Below are positions 1 to 8,196 of a stretch of 64,000 bases of DNA, piece after piece. Below the pieces are notes generated by a model. That model saw only the letters and a list, made by a program, of their open reading frames with translations. It ran no database searches and was not told where the DNA came from. Numbering within the stretch: position 1 is the stretch's first letter; every line of letters starts with the position of its first letter. This stretch comes from Thomasclavelia cocleata. GTDB lineage: Bacteria > Bacillota_I > Bacilli_A > Erysipelotrichales > Coprobacillaceae. Location: positions 1 through 64,000 of the forward strand of contig NZ_FOIN01000004.1 in NCBI RefSeq assembly GCF_900102365.1, read 5' to 3'. Position numbers and translations under genes: made by a program.

Positions 1-222
1 AGGTAAACCCTCTAATCCCCCATAATTACGACATTCTATATTGTCAATAGTACATTCTTTCATATCTAAAATAGACATTGATAAATCTAATTGTTCACCA
101 CATGGTTTACCACGTGACATATCAAGTTTTAGGTCTAATGCTTTAAACTCTTGATATCTTTGTTCTAATGATTTTTTTAAAGTTAGTAATTCATCTTTAT
201 TCATTTTTGTAAATGCTTTCAT
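1..222 (-). CDS. Aminotransferase, aspartate aminotransferase type Ic (partial, N-terminal part)
   Basis: The 5' end of a minus-strand gene that runs off the left edge; 74 residues are visible. The ATG at 222-220 has an AGGGGG ribosome site about six bases upstream. The N-terminus has the pattern of the PLP-dependent aspartate aminotransferase Ic family: a helical start, then LDMSRGKP near residue 33, EQLDLS near 43, and RNYGGLEGLP at 65-74. I recognise these as the conserved opening of that family. The PLP lysine and the rest of the enzyme lie outside the window, so the substrate is not settled. A decayed C-terminal piece of the same kind of enzyme lies at 58.5 kb. Confidence 0.8.
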   Translation of the reverse strand, partial: MKAFTKMNKDELLTLKKSLEQRYQEFKALDLKLDMSRGKPCGEQLDLSMSILDMKECTIDNIECRNYGGLEGLP

Positions 223-443
223 TAGTCTTCCCCCTATTGTTACACTGACTGAATGTATTTTACCATTATATACTATTTTTTCAAGATAAAATAATTAAAA
301 TTATGTTAATATTTGTCATATATATTAAAGAAATAAAATAAGAGTTTCTTTTTATTATAAAGTGAATTAAAAATTATTTATTATCTATAATATTTACATA
401 TTTTATTTTTTAACAAATATATCTATCTTTTTTTGAAAAATAA
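223..443. other. Intergenic region, no gene seen
   Basis: Very AT-rich spacer between the divergent aminotransferase gene and the loaP control region. I see no coding frame. From about 370 onward it resembles 18322 onward (upstream of locus 2), so the right part belongs to a duplicated control region. Confidence 0.6.
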
Positions 444-452
444 TGATAAAAT
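444..452 (+). promoter_or_regulatory. Extended -10 promoter of the loaP operon
   Basis: TGATAAAAT (444-452) fits an extended -10 element (TG-n-TAAAAT). No good -35 is visible at the right distance. The block from about 410 to 475 is nearly repeated at 18370-18435 upstream of locus 2, including the same TGATAAAAT. That conservation, in a stretch where the rest has diverged, is the main support. Transcription from here would give loaP a 5' leader of about 300 bases. Confidence 0.55.
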
Positions 453-532
453 ACGTATGTAACTATGAAAGTTTTTGTAGATTATGATATAAAGTAATTT
501 TATGGTGATTAAGATATTGTTTTTAACAATTA

Positions 533-765
533 TGTTAGATTCTACAATGAAAACATTACAAGATAAAACACAAACTATTTTTATTTTAACTATTGAAGAA
601 AAGAAATCTTTATTAAATGATAATCATTTAATAAAGTAATGATTAATTCTAGACTAATTGTTCAAAATAAGTAAAGAAGAATTAATTGAAAATAATATTA
701 GCTTTTTTGATAATGTTTGTGATAAACTAATTAAAACTGCTTTGGAGGTAATGAGTAAATCATAG
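533..765 (+). pseudogene. Possible decayed gene in the loaP leader (Hsp70-like tail?)
   Basis: Two short frames interrupted by stops: 533-640 (35 codons) and a second from about 659 to the TAG at 765. The second piece, reading ISKEELIENNISFFDNV, looks like the motif near the end of the Hsp70 ATPase domain. The first piece could be the preceding Hsp70 segment. This is a weak resemblance by eye; it may be a random frame or a degraded neighbour of loaP. The TAG at 765 falls just before the loaP ATG. Confidence 0.25.
751..765 (+). promoter_or_regulatory. Four-codon minicistron ahead of loaP
   Basis: The only good ribosome site near loaP, GGAGG at 744-748, lies just before an ATG at 751 that opens a four-codon frame (M-S-K-S-stop, 751-765). 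The loaP ATG follows at 768 in another frame, 19 bases from that ribosome site, and an in-frame TAA at 756 rules out an earlier loaP start. Translation of loaP may therefore depend on reinitiation or coupling. That mechanism is inference. Confidence 0.4.
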
Positions 766-767
766 AT

Positions 768-1277
768 ATGATAGTTATGAAAGAAAATTGGTATGTGTTA
801 TTTGTATTAGTTGCAAAAGAAAAAAAATTGTGTTCAGTTTTAACGAAAAAAGGTTTAAATGCATTTATCCCACAGATGGAATATTATCGTAGAGATATTA
901 AAGGTAATGCATTAAAGTCATTATTTCCAGGATATATATTTATCAAAAGTGAAATGAATCAGAGTGATTTTGATAATTTTTTATATAAATTAGAAGATCA
1001 AAGAGATGGTTTAATTAGACAACTTAAAAAAGATGGCATATCAGCTTTAAGAAAAGAAGAAATAGAGATGTTTAAAAAACTTCTTAATAATGAAGGTATC
1101 TTAGAAATGTCCCAAGCATTTATTGAAGATAAAAAAGCTGTTGTTACAAAGGGACCATTAATTTATTATCAAGATCATATAGTTAAAGTTGATAAACACA
1201 ATAAATTAGCTTGTTTAGATTTAAAGTTTATGAATAGACAAATCCTAGTAGGATTAAATATTAAAAGCAAAATTTAA
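768..1277 (+). CDS. loaP: LoaP-type NusG paralog, processive antiterminator
   Basis: 169 residues, the usual size of specialised NusG paralogs. An NGN domain covers about residues 6-110: WYVLFVLVAKEKKLC at the start, and the family's FPGYIFIKS segment near residue 54. A short KOW-like tail follows (HIVKVDKHNKLACLDLKFM, about 139-157). Proteins of this group (LoaP, and the more distant RfaH and UpxY) bind RNA polymerase and keep it elongating through terminators in long operons. The gene is first in a polysaccharide operon, ends two bases before an RNA hairpin and 89 bases before an intrinsic terminator, the expected layout for LoaP. The start is ATG 768 or possibly ATG 777; neither has its own ribosome site. 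A decayed copy lies at 18.7 kb. Confidence 0.85.
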   Translation: MIVMKENWYVLFVLVAKEKKLCSVLTKKGLNAFIPQMEYYRRDIKGNALKSLFPGYIFIKSEMNQSDFDNFLYKLEDQRDGLIRQLKKDGISALRKEEIEMFKKLLNNEGILEMSQAFIEDKKAVVTKGPLIYYQDHIVKVDKHNKLACLDLKFMNRQILVGLNIKSKI

Positions 1278-1278
1278 T

Positions 1279-1343
1279 AAATGGAGCTGGTTTACCGCTC
1301 ATTTTGTAATTTGAATATAGTTTTTCCTTGGGGTAGGGGGAAT
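1279..1343 (+). promoter_or_regulatory. LoaP leader element, copy A (hairpin plus G-rich tract)
   Basis: A hairpin at 1279-1304: left arm AAATGGAGC with one bulged G, right arm GCTCATTT, and an inner GG-TTTA-CC tip. It is followed by TTTGAATATAG and a G-rich tract (GGGGTAGGGGG, 1330-1340). The same order of elements recurs at 18850-18912. LoaP of Bacillus is known to recognise an RNA hairpin in its target leaders; assigning this hairpin as that site is inference from position and conservation. Confidence 0.7.
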
Positions 1344-1365
1344 TGTATTCATTTTTATTATATAT

Positions 1366-1390
1366 AAAACTGCATAAAGCAGTTTTTTTT
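1366..1390 (+). terminator. Intrinsic terminator (attenuator) ahead of locus 1
   Basis: AAAACTGC (1366-1373), loop ATAAA, GCAGTTTT (1379-1386), with the T run continuing to 1390. It lies between the LoaP hairpin and the ribosome site of the first biosynthetic gene. It would end transcription after loaP unless polymerase has been modified, making this a probable antitermination switch. Confidence 0.85.
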
Positions 1391-1407
1391 ATTATAGGAG
1401 GAATTAT

Positions 1408-2541
1408 ATGTCACATATTTTTTTAGCATCACCTCATATGAGTGATGAGGGTTATGAAAAAGAATATATTAAAGAAGCATTTGATACCAATTGGATTGCT
1501 CCACTTGGTAAAAATGTAAATGAATTTGAAAATGAAATAAAAGATAAATTAGGTGCTAAAGCTGCAGTAGCATTATCTTGTGGTACAGCTGCTATACATA
1601 TGGCTATTAAATCATTAGGAGTAAAAAAAGATGATATTATATTTTGTCAAAGTCTAACATTTAGCGCTTCTGCTAATCCTATTACTTATGAAAAAGCAAT
1701 ACCTGTATTTATTGATAGTGATGAATCATGGAATATGTCACCAGTGGCTTTAAGAAAAGCGTTTGAAAAGTATAAAGATAATTTACCTAAAGCAGTTATT
1801 GTAGTTCATCTTTATGGATTGGCATCAAATATCAAAGAAATTAAAGAAATATGTAATGAGTACAATGTGTCTTTGATTGAAGATGCAGCAGAATCATTAG
1901 CAACAACAATAGATGGTAAGTATACAGGAACATTTGGTGATTATGGAATTATCTCATTTAATGGAAATAAGATTATTACATCATCTGGAGGGGGAATGTT
2001 TCTTGCAAATACTGATGATGCTGATGAAAGAGCAAAGAAAGTATTGTTTTGGGCAACACAAGCAAGAGAACAGGCAAGACATTATGAACATAAAGAAATA
2101 GGATACAATTACCGAATGAGTAACATAGTTGCTGGAATTGGTAGGGGGCAATTAAAAGTATTGGATCAAAGAGTGATTAAAAAAAGATATATCTATGAAT
2201 ATTATCAAAAGGAGTTAGGGAATCTTGAGGGATTAACAATGATGCCAAGAGATAAGTATAAGTCGTATTCTAATTGCTGGCTATCAACAATCCAGTTAGA
2301 TGAAAACTGTAAAGTAAGACCATTAGATATAATAATAGCTCTAGAAGAAAATGATATTGAATCAAGACCGATATGGAAACCAATGCATTTACAACCAGTA
2401 TTTAAAGATTATGATTATATTGATAATGACGCAACGTCTGAAAGATTGTTTAATAATGGAGTATGTTTGCCAAGTGATACAAAGATGAGTGATGAAGATT
2501 TAAATAGAATCTGTAAAATCATAAAAGGATTGTGGGAATAA
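1408..2541 (+). CDS. DegT/DnrJ/EryC1 sugar aminotransferase, EpsN/PglE-like
   Basis: 377 residues, a PLP-dependent transaminase that acts on nucleotide-linked keto-sugars. The sequence follows Bacillus EpsN closely: SPHMSDEG start, SNWIAPLG-like segment near 28, SCGTAAIH near 57, IEDAAES at 157-163 with the PLP-binding Asp159, and SFNGNKIITSSGGG with the probable Schiff-base Lys188. EpsN/PglE enzymes make UDP-4-amino-4,6-dideoxy-GlcNAc, the bacillosamine precursor. The AGGAGG site at 1397-1402 fits the ATG. The stop overlaps the next start (TAATG). No acetyltransferase or retaining 4,6-dehydratase partner (EpsM or EpsC type) is adjacent, so the 4-keto substrate must come from elsewhere, perhaps CapE of this locus. 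Confidence 0.9.
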   Translation: MSHIFLASPHMSDEGYEKEYIKEAFDTNWIAPLGKNVNEFENEIKDKLGAKAAVALSCGTAAIHMAIKSLGVKKDDIIFCQSLTFSASANPITYEKAIPVFIDSDESWNMSPVALRKAFEKYKDNLPKAVIVVHLYGLASNIKEIKEICNEYNVSLIEDAAESLATTIDGKYTGTFGDYGIISFNGNKIITSSGGGMFLANTDDADERAKKVLFWATQAREQARHYEHKEIGYNYRMSNIVAGIGRGQLKVLDQRVIKKRYIYEYYQKELGNLEGLTMMPRDKYKSYSNCWLSTIQLDENCKVRPLDIIIALEENDIESRPIWKPMHLQPVFKDYDYIDNDATSERLFNNGVCLPSDTKMSDEDLNRICKIIKGLWE

Positions 2542-3221
2542 TGTATAAATTATTATTTAAAAGATTATTAGATTTTACATTATCGTTAGTAGCATTGATA
2601 GTATTATCACCAATAATGTTAATAATTGCAATAATGATAAGAATCAAATTGGGAAAACCAGTAATATTTAAACAAAAAAGGCCAGGTAAGGATGAAAAAA
2701 TCTTTGAAATGTATAAATTTAGAACCATGAGTGACAAAAGAGATAGGAAAGGTAATTTATTATCAGATGAAGATAGATTAACAAAGTTTGGGAAATTATT
2801 AAGAGCAACAAGCTTAGATGAACTTCCTGAACTTTTTAATATACTTAAAGGTGACATGTCAATTGTTGGTCCTAGACCTCAGCTCGTTCGAGATATGGTT
2901 TTCATGAGTGATAAGCAAAGAAAGCGACATTCAGTTAGACAAGGACTTACAGGATTGGCACAAGTTAATGGTAGAAATAATATTTCATGGGAAGATAAAA
3001 TAAATTATGATTTGAAATATATTGATAAAATAACGTTTATCAATGATTTTAAAATAATTATGAATACTGTTTTAAAAGTATTTAAAAGAGAAGGGGTTTC
3101 TACTGAGGGAATGGATACAGCAGAAGATTTTGGGGATTATTTATTGCGTTGTAAAAAAATTACTATTGAACAATATCAAAAGAAACAAAAAGAAGCTGAA
3201 TTATTATTGGAGGATAAATAA
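2541..3221 (+). CDS. Undecaprenyl-phosphate phosphosugar transferase, PglC/EpsL-like
   Basis: 226 residues, a small monotopic initiating transferase that moves a phosphosugar from a UDP-sugar to undecaprenyl phosphate on the inner membrane face. One N-terminal hydrophobic segment (about 10-34) carries the Ser23-Pro24 break that makes it re-entrant in PglC. Then come FKQKRPG, YKFRTM (58-63), the catalytic Asp93-Glu94 in LDELPEL, VGPRPQL and GLTGLAQVNGR. The pairing with an EpsN-like transaminase suggests the first sugar is a diacetylated or amino-deoxy GlcNAc. I chose ATG 2541 over GTG 2532 because the GTG lies almost on the ribosome site. Locus 2 has a second such enzyme. Confidence 0.92.
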   Translation: MYKLLFKRLLDFTLSLVALIVLSPIMLIIAIMIRIKLGKPVIFKQKRPGKDEKIFEMYKFRTMSDKRDRKGNLLSDEDRLTKFGKLLRATSLDELPELFNILKGDMSIVGPRPQLVRDMVFMSDKQRKRHSVRQGLTGLAQVNGRNNISWEDKINYDLKYIDKITFINDFKIIMNTVLKVFKREGVSTEGMDTAEDFGDYLLRCKKITIEQYQKKQKEAELLLEDK

Positions 3222-3222
3222 T

Positions 3223-4029
3223 ATGAATTTCTCTGTAGCGATGTGTGTATATGAAGGGGATAATCCACTTTTTTTTGATAAAGCAATAAAAAGTATATTG
3301 GATAATACATTAATACCAGATGAAATAATTCTTATTGTAGATGGGCCAGTTTCTAAAAAACATGAACAGATTATTGATAAATATTTTAAAGAATTGACAG
3401 TTTATAGATTTAAAGAAAATCAAGGTCATGGAGTTGCTAGAAGAAAATCATTAGAATTATGTAATAATGAGCTAGTGGCATTAATGGATGCTGATGATAT
3501 CTGTTTAAAAGATAGGTTTGAAAAACAAATTAATGTATTTAAAAATAATAGTAAGTTAAGTATAGTTGGAGGTCAAATAGAAGAATTTATAGATGATGTT
3601 GAAAACATTATAGGAAAACGAGAAGTACCTTTAAGTGATGATAATATAAAAACGTATATGAAAAAAAGATGTCCAATGAATCAAGTTACAGTTATGTTTA
3701 AAAAGAAGGATATTATTAAAGCTGGTAATTATTTAGATTGGTATTCTAATGAGGATTATTATTTATGGATTAGGATGGCTCTTAATAATTTGAAGTTTCA
3801 AAATATTGATGATACTTTGGTTTATGTGAGAGTTGGAAAAGAGGCGTACCAGCGAAGAGGTGGTAAAAAATATTTTTTAAGTGAATTTAGATTACAGAAT
3901 TATATGTTAAAAAAAGGAATTATAAGTGTTCCTAGATGGATAATTAATGTAGCAGAAAGGTTTGTTTTGCAAATAGTTATGCCAAATAAATTAAGAGGTA
4001 TAATTTTTCAAAAATTAGCAAGGAGATAA
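3223..4029 (+). CDS. Glycosyltransferase family 2
   Basis: 268 residues. The GT-A fold signature is clear: FSVAMCVYEGD at the start, then LIVDGP near residue 45 and the metal-binding MDADD near residue 88, with ED in SNEDYYLW further on. It is a cytoplasmic inverting transferase adding one sugar to the lipid-linked repeat unit; donor and acceptor cannot be read from sequence. The start is ATG 3223, two bases after the previous stop, with TTGGAGGA upstream. An in-frame extension back to 3130 overlaps the previous gene and adds no family-like sequence. Three bases separate its stop from the next start. Confidence 0.85.
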   Translation: MNFSVAMCVYEGDNPLFFDKAIKSILDNTLIPDEIILIVDGPVSKKHEQIIDKYFKELTVYRFKENQGHGVARRKSLELCNNELVALMDADDICLKDRFEKQINVFKNNSKLSIVGGQIEEFIDDVENIIGKREVPLSDDNIKTYMKKRCPMNQVTVMFKKKDIIKAGNYLDWYSNEDYYLWIRMALNNLKFQNIDDTLVYVRVGKEAYQRRGGKKYFLSEFRLQNYMLKKGIISVPRWIINVAERFVLQIVMPNKLRGIIFQKLARR

Positions 4030-4032
4030 GAA

Positions 4033-4452
4033 ATGAAAAAATATAAGATAGGGTATACTACAGGAGTTTTTGATTTGTTCCATATAGGCCATCTAAATAT
4101 ATTGAAAAAAGCTAAAGAGCAGTGTGAATTTCTTATAGTAGGTGTTACTACAGATGAGTTGTGTAAAAAAAGAAAAAATAAAGTACCGATTGTTTGTGAA
4201 AAAGAACGTATTGAAATTGTTAGAGCAATTAAATATGTAGATAAAGTAGTTGAACAAGTAGATATGGATAAATTAGCAATGATAAAAAGATATGGAGTAG
4301 ATGTAGTTTTTGTTGGATCTGATTGGAAAGGAACATCTTCTTGGAAACAATATGAAAAAGAATTTGCTAAAGAGGATTGCGAGGTAATATACCTTGATTA
4401 CACAGATGGGATATCATCTACAATTTTAAGAAAGAGACTAAATAGAGAATGA
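4033..4452 (+). CDS. Glycerol-3-phosphate cytidylyltransferase-like (TagD family)
   Basis: 139 residues, full family length. Nucleotidyltransferase motifs: TGVFDLFHIGHL with HIGH at 17-20, GSDWKG at 95-100, and GISSTILR at 126-133 for CTP binding. TagD makes CDP-glycerol from CTP and glycerol-3-phosphate; relatives use other phospho-alcohols, so CDP-glycerol is likely but not certain. The gene lies between a glycosyltransferase and a deacetylase-like gene, with two LicD phosphotransferases downstream, so its product is a plausible donor for phosphodiester decoration of the polymer. It overlaps the next gene by four bases. Confidence 0.88.
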   Translation: MKKYKIGYTTGVFDLFHIGHLNILKKAKEQCEFLIVGVTTDELCKKRKNKVPIVCEKERIEIVRAIKYVDKVVEQVDMDKLAMIKRYGVDVVFVGSDWKGTSSWKQYEKEFAKEDCEVIYLDYTDGISSTILRKRLNRE

Positions 4453-5288
4453 TTTTTGTATATAGCAATTGGGAGAAGTTTTGTAATAAATTAGCAGAAA
4501 AAGGTTTAAATAGTGTTACAGCTAAGAGTATTACAGAAAAATCAATAGAAGGTAATTATATAGTTTTAAAGCATGATGTAGAAACTAATGTTTCTAGTGC
4601 CTATGAAATAGCAAAAATTGAAAATAAATATGGTCATTGTGGCAGTTATTATGTACAAGCATATTTGATGGAAGAACAAAAAAATATTTTGTTATTAAAA
4701 AAAATGGCAGCTATGGGTCATGAGATTTCATATCATCATGATGTTATGGATTTTAGTAAAGGAAAATTAGAAACAGCAATTAAAGAGTATGATAAAAATG
4801 TTGCGTTATTTGAAAATAATGGCTTTAAAATTAGAACAGTTTGTCAACATGGAAATCCAGTAATTGAGAGGGTTGGCTATAGTTCTAATCGAGATTTTTT
4901 TCGTAGCAATAGGGTTCAAGCACTTTATCCTAATACCTTAGATATTATGGTTAATTTTAAGGAAAAAATTAATACAGATTATGAATATTTTTCAGATGCA
5001 GGTAGAAAATTTAAAATGATTTATGATCCTATTAATAATGATATTATAAATTCAGATGATAAAAATATACCATTTGATAATCTAGATGATCTTTTAAAGT
5101 ATATTAATGGGTTAAATAAATCAAGTATTATTAGTATTCATCCACATCGTTGGACTTCATCTGCTTGTATATATGTGATTAAAGATTTAATTTTTAAGAT
5201 AATAAAGAAAATATCAAAATTATTATTACATATACCATTTATGAAGAAAATAATGGGTAAATATTATTACTTAGCTAAGAAAATATAA
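4449..5288 (+). CDS. Polysaccharide deacetylase-like protein
   Basis: 279 residues with the layout of a divergent carbohydrate esterase 4-like fold. LKHDVE (40-45) resembles the first NodB motif holding the catalytic Asp and metal Asp, and MGHEISYHHD (89-98) resembles the His-containing second motif. There is no signal peptide, so it probably acts in the cytoplasm on a precursor rather than on finished polymer. Members of this group occur in many polysaccharide loci without a proven substrate. The start overlaps the TagD-like stop (ATGA), indicating translational coupling. Confidence 0.65.
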   Translation: MIFVYSNWEKFCNKLAEKGLNSVTAKSITEKSIEGNYIVLKHDVETNVSSAYEIAKIENKYGHCGSYYVQAYLMEEQKNILLLKKMAAMGHEISYHHDVMDFSKGKLETAIKEYDKNVALFENNGFKIRTVCQHGNPVIERVGYSSNRDFFRSNRVQALYPNTLDIMVNFKEKINTDYEYFSDAGRKFKMIYDPINNDIINSDDKNIPFDNLDDLLKYINGLNKSSIISIHPHRWTSSACIYVIKDLIFKIIKKISKLLLHIPFMKKIMGKYYYLAKKI

Positions 5289-5468
5289 ATTATTTGTTGA
5301 ATATAAATAATATTTAATTTTTATATGAATAATATTGGAAGCTATAAACATAATATGAAAACTATAAATATATTTATTATTCATATCTAATTTAACTAAA
5401 GTGGAAAAAGAAGAATTGAAAAATATAGTAAAATTAGAAGGTAAAGAGGGGAGTTGTATTTTGAATAT

Positions 5469-6293
5469 ATGAATAAACAAACAGTTAGGGATGTTCAAGA
5501 TAAAATACTCGAAACAATGGTGTTTATAGACAACATATGTAGAGAAAATAATATAACATATTTTATTATGGGAGGTACAGCACTTGGTGCTATAAGGCAT
5601 GGTGGTTTTATTCCTTGGGATGATGATTTAGATATATTTATGACTTTTGAGGAATATAAAAAATTTAAAGATGTATTTGAAAGAAGAAATAGTGATAAAT
5701 TTATGCTTCAAGAATGGAAGACTGTACCAAAATATTTGGAATATGCAAAAGTAAGAATGAATGGTACTACTTTTATTGAAAAGGCATTTAAAGATCGTCC
5801 AGATATGCATCATGGTATTTATGTAGATATTATGATTTTACATAAATGTCCCAATATATATTGGAAACAAAAATTGATTTATTTACAATCTAAGTTTGTT
5901 ACTTTATATGGACTTTCACAGCGTGGCTGGAAACCTAAAGGAAAAACTCAAGCAATAGTTTTAAATTTATTAAAATTTTTACCTAAAAAAATACTTGCTA
6001 ATTGGAGTTATAAAGGGATATATAAATATGATGATATGGAAAGTGAATTTAAATGGTGTTATTTTATTACACCTGCAAAATTTAAACAAGGAATTTTTGA
6101 AGACTATATGTTTCAAAATCCTATTGATATTAATTTTGAGGGACATAAATTTTTAGGATCAAAAAACATAAAAAAATATCTTGCATATCGTTATGGAGAT
6201 TATATGAAATTGCCATCAAAGCAACAACAAAAAGCTGCTGTTCATGCCTATATTTATGATACAGAAAGGAATTATACTGAGTATATAAAATGA
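5469..6293 (+). CDS. LicD family phosphotransferase (first of three)
   Basis: 274 residues from ATG 5469. The LicD core is clear: GGTALGAIRHGGFIPWDDDLDIF, with the DDD-D metal cluster at about 51-55. LicD enzymes transfer a phospho-alcohol (phosphocholine in pneumococcus) from a CDP donor to a sugar; fukutin-like relatives transfer ribitol or glycerol phosphate. No choline kinase or choline cytidylyltransferase is visible, while a TagD-like gene is 1 kb upstream, so phosphoglycerol is the likelier cargo. The start is uncertain: AGAGGGGAG ends at 5453, touching TTG 5454 but 15 bases from ATG 5469. The last four bases overlap the next start. Confidence 0.85.
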   Translation: MNKQTVRDVQDKILETMVFIDNICRENNITYFIMGGTALGAIRHGGFIPWDDDLDIFMTFEEYKKFKDVFERRNSDKFMLQEWKTVPKYLEYAKVRMNGTTFIEKAFKDRPDMHHGIYVDIMILHKCPNIYWKQKLIYLQSKFVTLYGLSQRGWKPKGKTQAIVLNLLKFLPKKILANWSYKGIYKYDDMESEFKWCYFITPAKFKQGIFEDYMFQNPIDINFEGHKFLGSKNIKKYLAYRYGDYMKLPSKQQQKAAVHAYIYDTERNYTEYIK

Positions 6294-7090
6294 TAAAATT
6301 TCAAATATTATGTGTTACTATGAATCAGACTGACTTTTCTAAAATAAATCAAATGAATATACATTCAGATGTAATATTTGCAAATCAATCAGATACAGTA
6401 TCATTTGATGAGATGAAATTTGAAGGTCATAGTGCCAAGATGATTACTACTAATACTCGAGGTGTAGGTAAAAATAGAAATCTATCACTTATGTATGCAA
6501 GTGGGGATATTTGTTTGTTATCTGATGATGATATAAAGTATACTTCAACATATGAAAAAGATATTATTGAGGAATTTAGAAAACATCCTGATGCAGATAT
6601 AATGATTTTTAATATAGATTCAAATGATGAAAAAAGAAAGCAAAAATATAATTCTAAAACGCGAAAATTATATTTTTATAATAGAATGCCTTATGGGGCC
6701 CCTAGAATTGCTTTTCGCAGGTCTTCATGGCAGAAAAGTAATGTATGGTTTACAACATTATTTGGAGGAGGGGCTAAATATACTAATGGAGAGGATTCTA
6801 TGTTTTTGCATGATTTAAAAAAAAGCAAATTATCAATATATGTAAGTAGTGTTAATATTGGTATAGTTGATATGAGTGATTCATGTTGGTTTAAAGGAGC
6901 AAATGAAGAGTTTTATTTTAATAAAGGAGCTTATTGTGCTGCTTTACACTCATATACAAAATTTTTATGGGGATTATATTTTTGTCTTAGAGTGAAATCA
7001 AAATTAACTTTTAGTAAAAGAATAAATTATTTTAATAAAGGAATTATTGCTTATCAAAAGGGTAAAGAATGGAAAGATTTTATAAAGTAG
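6290..7090 (+). CDS. Glycosyltransferase, GT-A type (family 2-like)
   Basis: 266 residues. The start IKFQILCVTMNQ is divergent, but the TRGVGKNRNLSLMYASGDICLLSDDD stretch (about 58-82) matches the conserved middle of family 2 enzymes, ending in a DDD metal site. NGEDSMFLHDL (about 166-176) supplies the later ED motif. The C-terminus is basic and has one short hydrophobic segment near 225 that could associate with the membrane. It overlaps licD by four bases (ATGA), so the two are probably translated together. Donor and acceptor are unknown. Confidence 0.75.
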   Translation: MIKFQILCVTMNQTDFSKINQMNIHSDVIFANQSDTVSFDEMKFEGHSAKMITTNTRGVGKNRNLSLMYASGDICLLSDDDIKYTSTYEKDIIEEFRKHPDADIMIFNIDSNDEKRKQKYNSKTRKLYFYNRMPYGAPRIAFRRSSWQKSNVWFTTLFGGGAKYTNGEDSMFLHDLKKSKLSIYVSSVNIGIVDMSDSCWFKGANEEFYFNKGAYCAALHSYTKFLWGLYFCLRVKSKLTFSKRINYFNKGIIAYQKGKEWKDFIK

Positions 7091-7173
7091 TAGAAAAGAT
7101 AAGAGTTTATTGCAAAATGGATATAAAAACAGATTGTTTGTAATAATGTTTATATAGTTAGGAGGAAATATAT

Positions 7174-8196
7174 TTGAAATATGTATTTTTTTCTATTGGA
7201 TTAATGTGTTTATTAATATTATTATTAGGGAATCTCGTTTTAATTATTAATAGAAAGAAAGAGAAATTATTTTATACGAATTTTTTATGCAAATATTCGA
7301 TGACTGCTATAAAAGGAATGGCAATATTAATAATTATTATGGGACATCTAGGAAATATTTTTGGTGTACGAGTCTTTAATCCATTAGGATCGTGTGGAGT
7401 TGCAATTTTTTTATTTTGTTCAGGGTATGGTTTACAAAAATCATATTATAAAAAAAATTTAAAAAATTATTGGAAAAAAAGATTTTTTGCAGCATATATA
7501 CCTTATATTTGTATAGAAATAATTTCGTATATATTTTTAGTTAAAGAAATATCGGCTTTAGAAATTATAAAAGATATTATTTTAATTGATACAGTTCACC
7601 CATTTGGGTGGTATATGCAGTGTTTATTTATATGGTATATATCATTTTACTTTTCATCATTATTAGAACAAAGGAAACAAGGGTTAAAGTATTGGGGATT
7701 ATTTATTACATCATTATTGTTATTTATATTTATGAGAAGTTTATTTAAACAACAGGCAGTTTCTTTTGTTTTAGGTGTTTGGATGGCAAGTGATAATAGT
7801 AAATATAAAACTGATTCTATAAATATAGGAATTATTTTAGGTATATTAGGTGTTGCTTTACTTGGTATTAAACAAATTGCAATTATAAGAAACTCATCAT
7901 GGATAATATTTTATGCTGTAGAAATGTTCCAATGTACATTATTGGGAATGGCAATTATTTTAATTGTAGATAATCTTGTTAAAAATAAGAGGGAAATAAT
8001 TTCAAGATCTCTTTATTGTATAGGAATAATTTCTTATGAAATTTATTTGATACATGCATTTTTATTACCTCAATATCCTTCGTATCATGGAATTTTTATA
8101 TTTTATGTGCTAACATTACTATGTTCTTTATTTATGTATGTAACAAATAAATTAATTAAACGGAGTTGTAGATATGAAAAAGTCAAGTCTATTTAA
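7174..8196 (+). CDS. Membrane O-acyltransferase, acyltransferase 3 family
   Basis: 340 residues, about ten hydrophobic segments. The diagnostic N-terminal part is KGMAILIIIMGHLG (about 48-61), with the catalytic-type His, followed by FLFCSGYGL near 85 and LKNYWKKRFFAAYIPY with its basic R-x-x-(x)-P pattern. Family members O-acetylate or acylate sugars on the polymer. The start is TTG 7174, eight bases after GGAGG at 7161-7165; a nearby ATG at 7181 is out of frame. It overlaps the next gene by 23 bases. Confidence 0.85.
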   Translation: MKYVFFSIGLMCLLILLLGNLVLIINRKKEKLFYTNFLCKYSMTAIKGMAILIIIMGHLGNIFGVRVFNPLGSCGVAIFLFCSGYGLQKSYYKKNLKNYWKKRFFAAYIPYICIEIISYIFLVKEISALEIIKDIILIDTVHPFGWYMQCLFIWYISFYFSSLLEQRKQGLKYWGLFITSLLLFIFMRSLFKQQAVSFVLGVWMASDNSKYKTDSINIGIILGILGVALLGIKQIAIIRNSSWIIFYAVEMFQCTLLGMAIILIVDNLVKNKREIISRSLYCIGIISYEIYLIHAFLLPQYPSYHGIFIFYVLTLLCSLFMYVTNKLIKRSCRYEKVKSI

